The notes: generated by a model not told the origin, from the letters alone. Shown: positions 42,137 through 54,300, numbered from the stretch's first letter. The stretch is 64,000 nucleotides of DNA from Chloridium humicola (GCA_027569505.1 JAPDFF010000002.1:1054001-1118000); one strand, 5' to 3'. Translations and numbers: made by a program.

Positions 42137-42849
42137 TGTGTCTTTGTCTCCTGTGGTTTCGCGAGTCGAGAAGTGGAAAGAGATGGTGGTTTGGCGACAA
42201 GTGAGTGAGAGGCGGTAGGTGAGGTATGTGAGTGAGTGAGTCGACGGCAGAAGACAGTCACTGCCGCGTATTCTCGGCTCGCGACATAACACCACAAAAA
42301 GTCAACACGGCGAAGAGGGCAGTGTGATCACAAAAGAGCGTCCGATGTCGCATAGGACCCCTGCCGGGCACCTCCGGCTCAGCTCGCGCCGGGGCGGCTG
42401 GGTCGCCGGGTGGGGGCCCGGATCACGACATCGCCAAGGCCCCGTAGCCAGACGGGGCGATTTCCTGGGATGGCAGGTCTGCTGAAAAAAATCACCCTCT
42501 TCCTGATTGGGGACTGGGGGTTGTCTCGCTGATGCGGGTTTCAGATTGCCACGGAACATGGGATGAGGGGTTCGGGGCGAGTCCAGCTCGTGAAGATGTG
42601 GAGATCCCCTGGCGTCGTCTTGGTCGCCGACGCTGCCGGGCACTATTCGGCGAGTCGGGACATACGAAGTATCCAATGTGGTGATGCTGCGACATAGAGA
42701 TACAGTCTACCTGATTATGCAAAATGATGACCTCGCTCCGAATGCTTACTGAACAACACGAATCCCCCCAAAGCAGAAGAGCAAAACCCGTCACCCAAAA
42801 GCGCCCCTGGACATTCTCCCCGCCAACACAAAAGCCCACAGACGAGATC
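42137..42849. other. Intergenic region between cystathionine synthase and VTC4
   Basis: 713 bp: promoter of the cystathionine gene on the left, VTC4 3' flank on the right. A TGAGTCG near 42237 is one base off the Gcn4/CPC1 site; weak. No gene seen. Confidence 0.4.
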
Positions 42850-45306
42850 CTACCACAACCGCCGGCTCTTACCCTCAAATCCAAAATTCAGCCCAACCGC
42901 GACAAACAATGCCGCGCACAGGATGCTTGGGCCCCACTTGTCATAGTACCGCGCCACGCGGCGTGTGCGGATGGCGCTGCTGCGGTACAGGTAGATGACC
43001 ACGGCGTAGCACAGCGAGAGGACGGCTAGTAGAGTGAAGGCGCCCGCGGCGACAAACGACGCCCTGTTCCCTTGCTGCGTGCTAAAGTTGAGCAGCGTGA
43101 CTGCGATGGTGCCGATGTAGATTGAGTATTCGAGCTGTGGAAGTCATGTCAGCATGGTCACTGAAAAAAAGGGGGGAATGTGCCCGCTCACCCATCCTAA
43201 GAACGTCCTCTCTGCAGCAAAGTAGACCTTCGGCTCGACACGCACAGGTACATAGATCTTCTTGCCCTTTGGCGCCTTAAACCGGCGCTGCTGTATCTCC
43301 CCTGTCCCCAGTAGCGCCTGCAGCCTCGCGTTGCGCGGAACCTCAGTCGACCGTGGTCGCGGTACAAGCGCCTTGAGTAACCACCAGGTGCCGCGGGCAG
43401 CCGAGTTCAGCGACGTAGAGAGGCGTGTCTGAAAGTATGTCCAGCCGCCCACCCGCCGCGCCTCTTCGAGCCTGTCCTCATCGTCCTCATCTTCCGAGTC
43501 GTAGAGATAGGTATCGTCGGTTGGCCGCTCGGCTGTTTGGTCCTCGATATCCGCTGCCAGGACCCGCCTCGCGCCAGCGGCGCTCGATTCCGTAGTCTGG
43601 CCTGCTGTCGTCTCAGGCCGTTGTTCGTCGTCCGAATCGTAGTCGTCGTCTTCCTCGTCGTCGGATATTGAGGTCGTGGCCGAGTGCTCCAATCTCTTGA
43701 TGCCGAAATCGTGCGTCGCCGGTTTGCGGATGTCGACGTCCATCTGCGGCATCCAGTACGGAAGCAGGTTTATCCTGTCGGGAAACAGGCAGGCGACGCC
43801 GTGGATAAACTTGGAGAACTTGGGAACTGCCTCGACGAGGTGGCTGGAGATTAGCTGGCGAACCCACTCGGGGGGCTCCTGTCCGAGCTGAGTCTGCAGC
43901 TTAACTTCGAGGATGGCGTAGGGGAAGCGGACGATGTCGCCTGGTGGCAGCTGGGAAAAGGGGTAGTCGATGCCGATGTCCATGCGTCTCCAGTTGTCGC
44001 CGGACCGCTTTACGCCGTCGAGATTGTCCTCTCGGATCATGCTGAGTTCAGTGTCCAGCGAGATGCGCACGCGGGCGTCTGCTGGCAGCTGGAACGCCGT
44101 GCGGTGGTAGAAGGACCGGCAGACCGGCTTGTACCCCTTCTTCAGGACAGACCACTGGATCTCGCGGGCCAGCCTCTCGTCCTCGGCGATGGCCTTCTCG
44201 GACTTCTTCCCCTCCTTCCGCGCTTTCTCGAAGATTGCCGCTGGCAGGAGCTCACCCCGCAGGTAGGCGTTGACGTTCTTCTCCTTGAGCGAGAAGCGGG
44301 CTTTTACCGACTTCTCGCCCGTCCAGTCCTCCCTGTGTGTCTTGCGCTCGACAAAGATGGTTTCATTCTGCATGCCACCATACCACCGCAACCGGATAGC
44401 CTCGGCGCCTTCCGTCTTCTTCAACCGCCCCTCGTACAGCTCCCATGTCTTCGGGTTGTCGTAGTAGATGGATGTGATGGCCGAGTCCTGTGCCTCAAAT
44501 TCCTTGCTCGCGTTGAACACCAGCACAGGCAGGTGCTTGAGGATGATCAGCTTGAGCTCGGTGACGTTGTCGGGGTGGACCCAGTATTTCGTCGTGTGGC
44601 GGACGAAGTTGGCTTGGCTGCCGCCGGCGGCGCTGTCGCCCTTGACTGGGTTTCCTCTTGTCCGAACCAAATCGTACAGCTTGGAAAGCTTTACGACCGA
44701 GGCATCGTAGTTCTCCTTGTAGAATGGTTTCGCCTTGAGTCGCGTGTCGAAGACGGGTCTGAGATGCCATCCGGTCATTTTCTACCACACCACACATTAG
44801 CTGATTTGTCTTGGCCCCAATTGCTGCCTTGGAACACCTACATCATGTTTCTTGATAATCTTGTAAAAGCCTGTGTAGTTCAGCTGCACGAACTTGGCCA
44901 GGTCGTGGACGTCGGCAATGATGTCGCTCAGGTCCTCCTCCAGCAGCATGAACTCCTCCTCGCTGGGCCCGTCCTGGTTAAGGCCGCGCTCGTTAAGGCG
45001 GTTAACAACATCGCGCACCTCGCGCTCGCTGACGGCGATGCGGCGCGAGATCTCCATGGCCTTGACCTGCTGCTTGGTGTGGACCTTGTCGAGCTCGGCC
45101 TCGAGCTTGCTCACAAAGCGGCTCTCATCCTCCTCAGTCCATTCGCGGCGCGGGGGCTTGCCGGGCTTGGTCGGGGCGGCGCCCTCGGGAGTGGGCAGCA
45201 CGTCGCCGCTGGGCCGCTTGAGGTCGGCCTTGAGGCCGTCATAGTCGATGTAGTACCATTGGTACTCGCGGATCAAGCTCGACCGGAGCTGCTCGCCGAA
45301 CTTCAT
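42850..45306 (-). CDS. VTC4: Vacuolar transporter chaperone 4, polyphosphate polymerase (779 aa)
   Basis: Vtc4 is the catalytic subunit of the vacuolar VTC complex, which makes polyphosphate from ATP and moves it into the vacuole. Three exons: 45306-44842, 44781-43192 and 43134-42850, all in phase 0. The SPX domain (residues 1-155) begins MKFGEQLRSSLIREYQWYYIDYDGLK. The tunnel-like polymerase domain (about 190-510) shows SIYYDNPKTWELYEGRL, IRLRWYGG, VERKTHREDW, VRISLDTELSMIRED and YAILEVKLQ. An acidic linker follows, then three C-terminal membrane helices (DUF202), e.g. IGTIAVTLLNF and LLAVLSLCYAVVIYLY. The last codons GKSRRLW follow a strong GTAAGA-like site, so a further splice is possible. 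Confidence 0.94.
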
Positions 45307-46245
45307 GACGACGACGCCGGGCGGTGCTCGCCAGTTGGGGGTGCGGATGCGGGAGCGCGCGGTGTGCAGGTGTTGGGTTTGCGTCTTGAGGTCCTGGATG
45401 ATCAGAAGGACCATGGGACGCAAGCAGGAATCAAGAAGGGCGCCAGAATGCCCGCGTCGCCACCGCAGCCAAGACTCGCCAGAGCTGGATCCTGGAAGTG
45501 GATGGAGCTCCTCCTTTGGCGTTCAAGCTCCACTTGTTGCGAATTGGTCGTCCTCGAGATCAACACCGCAATTCTACCATCTGATCTGTCTCAATTGCGA
45601 AGCTTAATGAACTGCGACAGTTCGGATGTCGAGATGAACCAATACCACATTTTTTTCAGCACACAGCTGGCATGTCTGAAGTCTGTTGGACGGCGCAACC
45701 GTTAGAGCAGTGCTGTCATCCATGAGCACGTTGGTGCACCTCGCGAAATGATTGGCCAATTCCTCGCCAAGTTGCGCCGCTGATCTGGTGGGCTGTGGGG
45801 CCTGAGCCTGGTGCACGATGACGCCGAAAGCCCCCAAAACGAGAAAGTCAAGGGGTCTTTAGCTGACTGCCAACCTTAAACCGCCAACCCTCATCCACAT
45901 GTTCGTCGTATTTCCTCTTGTTGGGGAGACATTGAGCCAAAACGGGAGGACTTGCGGTCCCTCAGTTGGTAGCCAGAGTAGCAAGTAGTTTTTCCCAGAA
46001 GGAAAGCAATAGATTCATCGCCCTCCATCGAAGAAGTGTTTTGATCCGGAAGCAGGGGTGAGAGAGATGGTGGGGCACAAAAACCTTATTTTCTACCCCG
46101 CCATACCACATGCAAATTCAAACCCCCACCTCACCACCGGCCCAACACTTACCATTGAACAAACTGGGGACCCAGAAAAGAAAGGAACAGGACCGACAAC
46201 CGCAAGACGCAAAACCCCCATCACCACCCCACACAACCACCCACA
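45307..46245. other. Divergent promoter region VTC4 / RMT2
   Basis: About 940 bp. Contains promoters for both genes. No further gene, tRNA or repeat recognised. Confidence 0.45.
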
Positions 46246-47709
46246 ATGCCTCCCACCACCCCCGTCGTCAGAGACACCGACACCATCTCCTCCCGCATCT
46301 CCCCCACCTGCCCCCCCGAAACCCAACGCATCCTCACCGCCGCCTGGGCCCACGACACCACCACCATCAAGAAACTCCTTGACACTCCCGGCGCCGCCCG
46401 GCTCCAAGACCCTGTCACCGGCGAGACACCCCTGCACGCCGCCATCCGATCGTGCGGTGTCCCCTCCGAAGAGGATGACGATCCGGCAGACCTCGAGGCC
46501 GCGAGGCAGACTGTGTATGAGTTATTGTTGTGGGGCGGGATTTGGAATGATGTGGACGATGCGAATGAGACGCCTGGGTGCGTGGCGCTGAGGTTGGGGA
46601 GGAGGGAGTTGTATGATATGTGTGTGGAGGCGGGGGTGAGGGCGGAGATGTTGTTTGGGGTTATGGAGGGGTGGGAGGAGTTGGGGAGTGAGGGGGGGGA
46701 GGAGGAGGGGGAGGAGGGGGAGGAGGGGGAGGAGGTGATTGATATGGATGTGGATGCCGGGGATCAGATGGTTGTGGTTGGGGAGGATGGGGAGGAGGCG
46801 CCTGACTTGGTGGAGGTGAAGGGGGATGGGCAGGATGGGGTGATGGAAGAAGAAGAGGAGGAAGAAGAGGAAGAGCCGAGGTTCCAGCCGCCAAAGGACG
46901 AGACTGAGGCGGATGTCAACTCAGAGGCGTACTTGCGGTCGAAGCTGACATACTCAGATGGGAAGTTGGTGGATGACGAGGGGAATGGTGTCATGATGGC
47001 TTGGGAGACGGATATTATGCGTCAGAGCGTTGATGCCCTGCTGCCAGAGAAGGAGTCGGGGAAGAGGATTCTGAACATCGGTTTTGGGATGGGCATCATT
47101 GACACCATGTTTGCCGAGACCAGACCCGCGAAACACCACGTCATTGAAGCCCATCCAGGCGTTTTGGAACACATCTCCAGCCCAGGATCCAAGTTCGGGT
47201 CGGTGTGGGAGGAGAATGCCCCGAGTCCTGGCGCCTACAAGATCTACAACGGGAAATGGCAGCAGGTGTGCCAGCAGCTGCTCGAGAATGGCCAAATATA
47301 CGACGCCATCTACTTCGATACCTTTGGCGAGGATTATTCCCAGCTGCGGATGTTTTTCACCGAGTTCATTCCCGGTCTTCTGGACAGCCAAGGGAAATTC
47401 GGCTTCTTCAACGGCCTCGGTGCGGACCGTGCCATCTGCTACGACGTCTACACTAAGGTGTCCGAGCTGCACCTTGCCGATGCTGGCCTTGACGTCGATT
47501 GGAAGGTAATAGACGTTGATATGTCCCACCTCGCCGAGGCTGGGAAGGGCGAATGGGAGGGCGTCAAGAGGAGGTATTGGACTTTGAACAGTGAGTATCA
47601 AGTACCCGAGGAAGCCTTTTTCCGGCCCACTTACCCTTCTCCCACCCGGAATACTGCTTCTGACATTTTTTCAGAATACCGCCTGCCGACTTGCACATTC
47701 CTGGGCTGA
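46246..47709 (+). CDS. RMT2: Protein arginine N5-methyltransferase Rmt2 (459 aa)
   Basis: Rmt2 methylates the internal delta-nitrogen of arginine (in yeast on ribosomal protein Rpl12). Two exons: 46246-47590 and 47675-47709. The short last exon gives YRLPTCTFLG, the conserved end. N-terminal ankyrin-like region (TAAWAHDTTTIKKLLDTPGAA), then an acidic Glu-rich linker (about residues 140-210), then the SAM-binding domain: RILNIGFGMGIIDTMFAE, HHVIEAHPGVLEHI, YDAIYFDTFGEDYSQLRMFF and GKFGFFNGLGADRAICYDVY. The linker is longer than in yeast. Reading through the intron is also open, but the spliced end matches the family. Confidence 0.94.
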   Translation: MPPTTPVVRDTDTISSRISPTCPPETQRILTAAWAHDTTTIKKLLDTPGAARLQDPVTGETPLHAAIRSCGVPSEEDDDPADLEAARQTVYELLLWGGIWNDVDDANETPGCVALRLGRRELYDMCVEAGVRAEMLFGVMEGWEELGSEGGEEEGEEGEEGEEVIDMDVDAGDQMVVVGEDGEEAPDLVEVKGDGQDGVMEEEEEEEEEEPRFQPPKDETEADVNSEAYLRSKLTYSDGKLVDDEGNGVMMAWETDIMRQSVDALLPEKESGKRILNIGFGMGIIDTMFAETRPAKHHVIEAHPGVLEHISSPGSKFGSVWEENAPSPGAYKIYNGKWQQVCQQLLENGQIYDAIYFDTFGEDYSQLRMFFTEFIPGLLDSQGKFGFFNGLGADRAICYDVYTKVSELHLADAGLDVDWKVIDVDMSHLAEAGKGEWEGVKRRYWTLNSEYQVPEEAFFRPTYPSPTRNTASDIFSEYRLPTCTFLG

Positions 47710-48020
47710 AGAACTCGTTTTGCAAACGACATCCCTCAATCTGAGTGGCCAGAAGTCTGGCCACGGCCTCAGTGCATGCATGAGGCTGTCTTCCCACCCG
47801 CGAATGGGACCGCTTCCCCGTTCCGGATGCCAACAGAATGCGAGTCTCCAAATGACTCCGCGTTGGCTACGCGGGGGCATACACAGTGGCATACAGAAGT
47901 ACCAACAATGTCTCCGATGGGGGTGGTCACAGTGAACTTTATACTGCCCTGGCTGCTGCTTTCGTTTCGGCTGTCCTTTTGTTCGATTTCACTCACCTCA
48001 TCCCGTGAAACGATTCCAGT
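47710..48020. other. Intergenic region RMT2 / deaminase gene
   Basis: 311 bp in tandem orientation: RMT2 3' end and the next gene's promoter. No other feature seen. Confidence 0.45.
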
Positions 48021-51000
48021 ATGCTTTCCAAAACGCAACGCCGTCAGAGTCTATCCTTTGCCGAAGATATTTCCCTCCTCTTCTTGCTCCATCGGACTCC
48101 TACTATCCCCCACAGCAATCAGCCACCGGCACCATTGCTGGCTCAAGATCCCAGCCGTGTCCTCTCTTTTGAACGCGAAGTCGGCTTGACGAGCACTCTT
48201 GCCTTCCTCTGCGGCGTGTCGGACGACGCCGCCCATGTCGTAGCCACGTGCGTTGAAGAGCTCGCCGGTAGGAATGGCATACGTGTTGTTGTTGCTATCA
48301 ACAAGGAGCGTGCAAACTCTGGAGACGAGGTCCTGGCGAGCATCAAACAGGGCCTCGAGGGGATATTCAAGCATTTAGCCCGTGCCTCTAAAGGTGAGTC
48401 GAAACAATATAGTCCGCTGGCTCATGCTAACACCGCCAAAGTAAAAGTTGGTTCTCAGCTCGAGGATCCGGTTCTCAATGCCGTCGTTGATATGTGCAAA
48501 CTGCGCATATTCTCTCGCCTCGCGTCCCAGAGACGTGACGTGTCGTACACCAAGAAGGGAAGACGTTTCCTCGGAGCACCGTTGAGGCGAGCTGTCGATG
48601 ACATTGTGAAAAGAAGTGGCCGCAAAAGGTCTAGGCCGGAGATCGAGAGCTTCAGCAAACTGTCCATTTCTCTGCTTGACCGTTTAGCAGATCTTGAGTC
48701 CTGCCCAGAGGAAGGTGTTCTTTCACAGATGAAAGGGGTCATCCATGCAGCCCATCGACTTAGCAAGATGACCAACCTCGATACATTTTTTGAAAAGGTC
48801 GCTCCGAGGGATGCTGATGGTTGGGATGGGAAGGGTCTGGCCATGCGCCTTCACAAGCTCGCCTACTACCGGGAATGCGCTCTCTCTCTGTTGCGGGTGG
48901 CCAGTGAAACTGAGCTTTTCAAAAAAGCCGAGGTAACGACCGTCTCTCTTGACCCTCAACTTTTCATGAGGAGTTTAGCAGTACCGCCGGAGTGCTCTCT
49001 TACTGGATGCCTTGGTCGATGTAAAAACGGTGCTTCAACCACTTTCGGCACCAAACGCATTCGTTCCACACTCTTGAGTCTGGACAGCCGCAGCGATGTG
49101 AACTTCCGGAAGACGGTCAAAACCATCCTTCAGGAATCCCGTGTCCACGCAGAGGTGCAACTCGTGTGCTACTACGAACTCCATCCAGTTGCCAGGAAGC
49201 CACGCGTCATCTGCTCAAGCAAAGACGCTTGTTACCTCTGCAACCTGTTCGTCAAACTTCACGGAGCCTTTTACATTCCTAGGACACACGGAAACTTCTA
49301 CAAACTCTGGCGTCTTCCGCCGATTTCTGCCCTCAACCGCGTCCTAGCCCAGCTCAATAAAGCCCTTGAGGCTCATATTAGGACTGTCATCGGGGATCTG
49401 ATGACAGCTTCCAATCCGAAGTTGATGTTGACATACCACAGCAACGAGAGCAGTGTTTTTCCTTGCTCGACATCCATGCCAACACCGCTCCATTCTGTCA
49501 CGGGAGAAGCCCCCGGGCACCAGGCTGACGAGGCTGAGATGATGGACAACACCGAACAAAAGGAAGAGACAAAGCACATCCAGGACTCGAGGCCGGTGCT
49601 GGAAACTCCTCTTGAGACTAAAGATTTTGGATCGGAAAACCCCCTAACAACGACGATCGAAAGCCCCGGAACGAGCCCGCGCGTGATTCTAACCAGTGAT
49701 GGTGATGGTCTCGAACTTCGGAGCTCGACCTCCTCAGAGTTGGGTCACAAAACAAGCTCTCCCGCCTTCACTCTTCAGGATGGCCTGGTGGCCAGGCCAT
49801 TTCATGATCTTCATGGGCCGAGTCAAGCTTCTCCAGAGCACCTACTTTGGATCGACCCAAAAGGCGTTTCTGAGTCGCCTGAACCGGGCATACCTTCTGA
49901 GCTGGGAAATGCAACACAGTCTGCCATGAATCTAGATTCAGAACCGAATCCGCCACCAGACGTTCAGTTGAAATCAGACCCAGGAGAGGAGCAGAGCCCG
50001 GAGTCAAGATCGGAGCTAGATTCAGGGCCAGAACTGGAATCTGGAACCAAAAAGTTCCCAGAAGTTTCACGAATACCAGTTTCCTCAGAGCCAGTATCAG
50101 ATTTGCTCTGGTCGACAGAACAGGACCCGGAGCGGGAACGACAGCCAGGGCCGGAACTGGCGGTACTACACACACCAAACCCGAGCTCGAAACTAGTCCG
50201 TGGAAATAATGCTCAGGTCGAATGTGAGCCAAGGACCCAGGACCCAGAACCCAAGACAGAGTCCAGGCGAGGGACGCCCTCAGGCCCAGTCCCATCTTTT
50301 ACACCAATCCCAGCACAAGCCCCGGAGCGAGCCTCTCCTAAAAAGCTCTCCCCATCAGCAGCCTGGGCCGCCCTATCTCGCCCCCACAAACCATCCTCAA
50401 CCCCAAGAACACGTCCTCACCAACGGGTACCAGTACCATCACCAAGACAATCACCACCGCCAGCACCAGCACCCCCATCAACACACCCACCACGCCAACC
50501 ACCACCAATCCTCCTAACCCGCAACCAACCAATCCGTCTACACCTCCCCTCCCCACCCCTTTCCACCCCCCTCCCAGCCCTCACAACAGCCCCATCTCCA
50601 ACCACAGGCCGCCCCCAAATCACAATTCACCCTGAGCTCATACAATCACTCTCTCACCCTCTTCCCTCCACAGCACCAGCACCAGCACTAGCAGCAAAGC
50701 CAGTAGCACTATACATCCACTGGCTTTCCCGCCGGCGTGCTTCAGCATTTTATGTTGCGCGCCCGAGGGGGTTTGTGGATCTTGACGTTTTGCAGAGGAG
50801 GCAGGGCAAACAACAGGGGGCGGAGGTTGATACCGGGGACCTGAAGGGGGTGGAGGTGGATGCGGGGAGTACGGAAGGAGTATATTTGGCGAGTGGGGGG
50901 GAGGTTGTTGTTGTTGAGGTTTTGAGGGGGAAGGAGGCAGGAGGGGGGAATAGAGTTGAAAAGAAAAGGGCGAGAGGGCGTAGAAACGGTAGCCATGAAG

Positions 51001-51059
51001 GGGGTAGGGAGAAAGTAGATGTGGGGAAAAGAGGAACTAGAGGGGGGAAGATGGGGTGA
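48021..51059 (+). CDS. OTT_1508-type deaminase-fold protein with long disordered tail (996 aa)
   Basis: Two exons, 48021-48393 and 48442-51059; the 48-nt intron (GTGAGT ... GCTAAC ... AAAG) keeps the frame, so it can also be read through. The N-terminal part is helical. The deaminase signature is HAEVQLVCYYE (HAE near residue 360) and, about 27 residues on, CSSKDACYLCNLFVKLHGAF (CxxC), the zinc ligands and catalytic Glu of the cytidine-deaminase fold in the fungal OTT_1508 group. It is followed by IPRTHGNFYKLWRLP, also typical. Residues from about 450 to 930 are low-complexity (Pro, Ser, Glu-rich) with a basic C-terminal tail. The family comes from bacterial-type deaminases; the substrate is unknown. 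Flanked by housekeeping genes. Confidence 0.85.
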   Translation: MLSKTQRRQSLSFAEDISLLFLLHRTPTIPHSNQPPAPLLAQDPSRVLSFEREVGLTSTLAFLCGVSDDAAHVVATCVEELAGRNGIRVVVAINKERANSGDEVLASIKQGLEGIFKHLARASKGESKQYSPLAHANTAKVKVGSQLEDPVLNAVVDMCKLRIFSRLASQRRDVSYTKKGRRFLGAPLRRAVDDIVKRSGRKRSRPEIESFSKLSISLLDRLADLESCPEEGVLSQMKGVIHAAHRLSKMTNLDTFFEKVAPRDADGWDGKGLAMRLHKLAYYRECALSLLRVASETELFKKAEVTTVSLDPQLFMRSLAVPPECSLTGCLGRCKNGASTTFGTKRIRSTLLSLDSRSDVNFRKTVKTILQESRVHAEVQLVCYYELHPVARKPRVICSSKDACYLCNLFVKLHGAFYIPRTHGNFYKLWRLPPISALNRVLAQLNKALEAHIRTVIGDLMTASNPKLMLTYHSNESSVFPCSTSMPTPLHSVTGEAPGHQADEAEMMDNTEQKEETKHIQDSRPVLETPLETKDFGSENPLTTTIESPGTSPRVILTSDGDGLELRSSTSSELGHKTSSPAFTLQDGLVARPFHDLHGPSQASPEHLLWIDPKGVSESPEPGIPSELGNATQSAMNLDSEPNPPPDVQLKSDPGEEQSPESRSELDSGPELESGTKKFPEVSRIPVSSEPVSDLLWSTEQDPERERQPGPELAVLHTPNPSSKLVRGNNAQVECEPRTQDPEPKTESRRGTPSGPVPSFTPIPAQAPERASPKKLSPSAAWAALSRPHKPSSTPRTRPHQRVPVPSPRQSPPPAPAPPSTHPPRQPPPILLTRNQPIRLHLPSPPLSTPLPALTTAPSPTTGRPQITIHPELIQSLSHPLPSTAPAPALAAKPVALYIHWLSRRRASAFYVARPRGFVDLDVLQRRQGKQQGAEVDTGDLKGVEVDAGSTEGVYLASGGEVVVVEVLRGKEAGGGNRVEKKRARGRRNGSHEGGREKVDVGKRGTRGGKMG

Positions 51060-51348
51060 GTTGTGAAATGGCGATTGTAGTTTAATGAGGATGACGAGAG
51101 AAAGTTGGGACGGAATGTAGTCAAATCAGGGGGTTGAGGGTGACGGTCAGTCAGGCTCTGGCAACAACAATCCATGGTTTTTATAAGCAAAAACATCAGT
51201 TCATGACACAAGGTGGTTACCTATCCAATCGCTACTGAAACACTCTAATGCACATCCAAAAATACACATTACCCTTCCCTATCCAACTTACACACCCCAT
51301 CCCACCCCACATCCCACTTCCACACAATACCCCAGCATCCAAAGGTCC

Positions 51349-54300
51349 TCACATCAAACTACTCCTCCCCCCAACCTCCATACTCCCCTGCCCATCCTTC
51401 ATCTCCCCGCTCCTCCCCACCACAAACTCGCGGTAAATCCTCTCCAGTCTCGCCCTCTCCTGAGCGCTGATACTCGCCCTGGTCCCCTCCAGCGCCTTGA
51501 CGAGATGCTCCCACCGAATAACAACCTCGGGACTCCCACCGTCCGCAGCCTCGCCATTGACACCGTTCGCCTGCGACGTAGGGTGAGGATGCTGCTGGTG
51601 CTTGGCGCGCTTGCGGGAGAGCTTGATGCTCTCCAGTTTGGAGGCGATGGCAGCCTGCTCGGCGAGCATCGTTGCGCGGGTGCGCGGGCCGGAGTCGGAC
51701 GTGGAGGAGGCGGCGTCTTCGCCGTAGCGAAATTGGACGAAGTTGCGGGAAGCAGAAGACGTGGTCGTCTTCTTGTTGGAGGCGCCGCGGCGGGTGTTGC
51801 TGGTGGTGGTAGTTTCGCGGTCGCCGAGGACGTCATGGATGGCTTCCAGCTGGGAATTGGAGACGAGGGCTTGGAGATCGGCGCCGGAGAAACCCTCTGT
51901 GCGGCGGCCTAGTTCGAGCATGTCTTCTTCTGACTCCCAGACCTCTTCGGCGACTTTGACCTTTTGGGCCAGTGCGCGGATGATGTCGATGCGGTCTTCG
52001 AGTGTGGGAAAGTCACAGAGCAGAGACTTGTCTAGACGGCCTGGTCTGAGCAGGGCAGGGTCGATTAGGTCTGGCCGAGAGGTGGCAGCCAGGACATAGA
52101 CGCCCGACAGACCCTCAGCACCGTCCATTTGCGTAAGAAGCTGGTTGACCACACGGTCAGTAACGCCTGTGGAGTCGTGACCACGCTTTGGGGCGATAGA
52201 ATCGAACTCGTCGAAAAAGAGGACGCATGGCTTGGCAGCTGAGGCGCGCTCAAAGAGGTCGCGCACGCTCTTTTCTGACGCGCCGATGTACTTGTTGAGA
52301 ATCTCAGGGCCCTTGACGCTGATGAAGTTGAGGCCGCACTCGCCGGCGACGGCGCTGGCGAGCAGGGTCTTGCCGCAACCGGGATAGCCGTAAAGGAGAA
52401 GACCTGAACGGAGGCGGAGGGGGCACTGGGCGAAGATGGGCGCGTATTTGGTCGGGTACTGCAGGGTCTCAAGGAGGACTTGGCGGGTTTCTGTCAGGCC
52501 ACCGATGGAGGAGAAGGTGGTGGTTGAGCTTTGAAGGGTAACATTCCGCAGAGAGGCAGGAGTGAAGCCCTTCAGGGCACTGTCGAAATCGGTGCGGCTA
52601 AGATGAATCGTGCTGGCGTCAAAAGTGACAGACTCGCCGACGTTCCGGCTCAGGGCCTCGTTGCGCGCCCTCGAGATGAGCAGAATCAGATCGCCGGGCA
52701 TGTAGCCATCTGTCTGGCCAGCAATGTCGAGGAAGTCGAGGTCCTCGTCAAGGATAAACCCGCTTTGCTTGTTTCTTGCCCGTTTCCGGGTCGGGCGGCT
52801 TGGGCCATCCATCCATCCAATACTCTCGTCGCCCGTGGTGCTACCATCAGCGGTGGTCGGGCGACTGCCGAGGTCATCATCTGGTTCCAAATCCTCCGGG
52901 GGAACTGAGCCCTGCTTGGTCAAGGCCTCCATAATGCGCCGCCGCGTCTCCTTATCGGGGGCGCTCAGGTCGACAATCTCGCGGACGATGTGGCCGCCGA
53001 CAAGAACATTATGCAGCGAGTCCTTACCCTGGCATGTAGCCAGCAGAACCACATTGCTGTCCCTGCCGCAGTACTGCCTGACCATGGAGCAGATGGCCTC
53101 GCTAATCTGCCGACTCCGGCCATTCTCGTTGCCCACCTGCAGCTCGGTCTCGGCCGGGCACAGGCGGTCGAGATCGTCCAAGATGACGACCGCCTTGCCG
53201 CCAAGCCTGGCACACCAGCTAGCAGCCATGAACAGGCGGTTCAGCGTCTCTTTGACGTTGGATACCCTGCTCTCGTCATTCACAAGCTTGGTGCAAGGGA
53301 AGTAAGTCGTATGGTAGAGCTCCGAGGAGCGTAAAGCACGCACGACCGACTGGGAAATGGATGTTTTTCCGGATCCCTGCCCGCCAGTCAAGAGGACAGA
53401 TGACATGTGCGAGAGGTGGGACTTGAGCTTATCCAGGAGCGAGTCGATGCCAACCAGGAGGGTGTCGGGCGAGTCGGAAGGCTGATCGGTCTCTAAGTCT
53501 GAAAGCCACGAAGGCTTCGGGATGGGTGCTTGAATGGCGATGGGTAGATTCCAGTCGGCGCCAAGGATCCAGCTCAGTGGCTTCTTCCCCGAACCCTGAG
53601 GTGCGGCGTGTGAGGGCTCAAACCGCACAACGGCACCCTCCCAGCCTCTGGGGCATTCCAGCCCGTCATGAACACCGAGAATCTGGCCGTCTGTGAGGGG
53701 GCCCAGCAGCAAGCCGCTGCCGTCCGGCCCATAAATGTGCTTCACCTGGTTCGCAGCCTCGTCCTTTTCTGCCTTTGATTGCCCGCCAAACTTGAGGCCC
53801 GAGGACTGGACAGAATTCGACGACTGGAAGGGGTAGATCTTGAGCTTCTGTACCGAGTCGCGGTTGATGCCCTCCTGGTCAGGGGTCTTCCTAGGCAGCG
53901 GGCTCGACGCAGGTTCGATCTTGACAACACCACCGACCATGCCCTCGCAGCCAAGCGCGGCACAAAGTGGGCCAGAGAGCGCAGTGGTCTGGCCATCTGG
54001 CGGGTCGTCCCATCCGCGAAGGTGGGCAATAATCTTGGTTGTTGCTTTCGCCGCCGGGTCTACCTCTGGGGGCTGGTTTGCTGAGTCAAGTGGTTGTTGG
54101 AGACCGGCAGGCCGCACAACGCTGACGGACACATATTTTACCCCCTTCAGCTCCTTTCCAAAGAGTAGATCCCGGTCGACCCAGACACTGAGATCTTGGG
54201 TTGGCGCGTCATCGAACCAGTCCTGGCAGCTCTTCCGGTCGATGCCCCTGAAGAACAGGACCGGCTTCTTCTCTTCCCGCGTACTCTTCCGCCGACCTGT

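Noticed and set aside
42237..42243. Gcn4/CPC1 site upstream of cystathionine gamma-synthase
   Set aside because: TGAGTCG is one base off the consensus, and it sits in a GTGAGTGAG microsatellite-like stretch.
44104..45705. 533-codon plus-strand frame across VTC4
   Set aside because: Antisense to VTC4 exons and introns; VTC4 is supported by family motifs.
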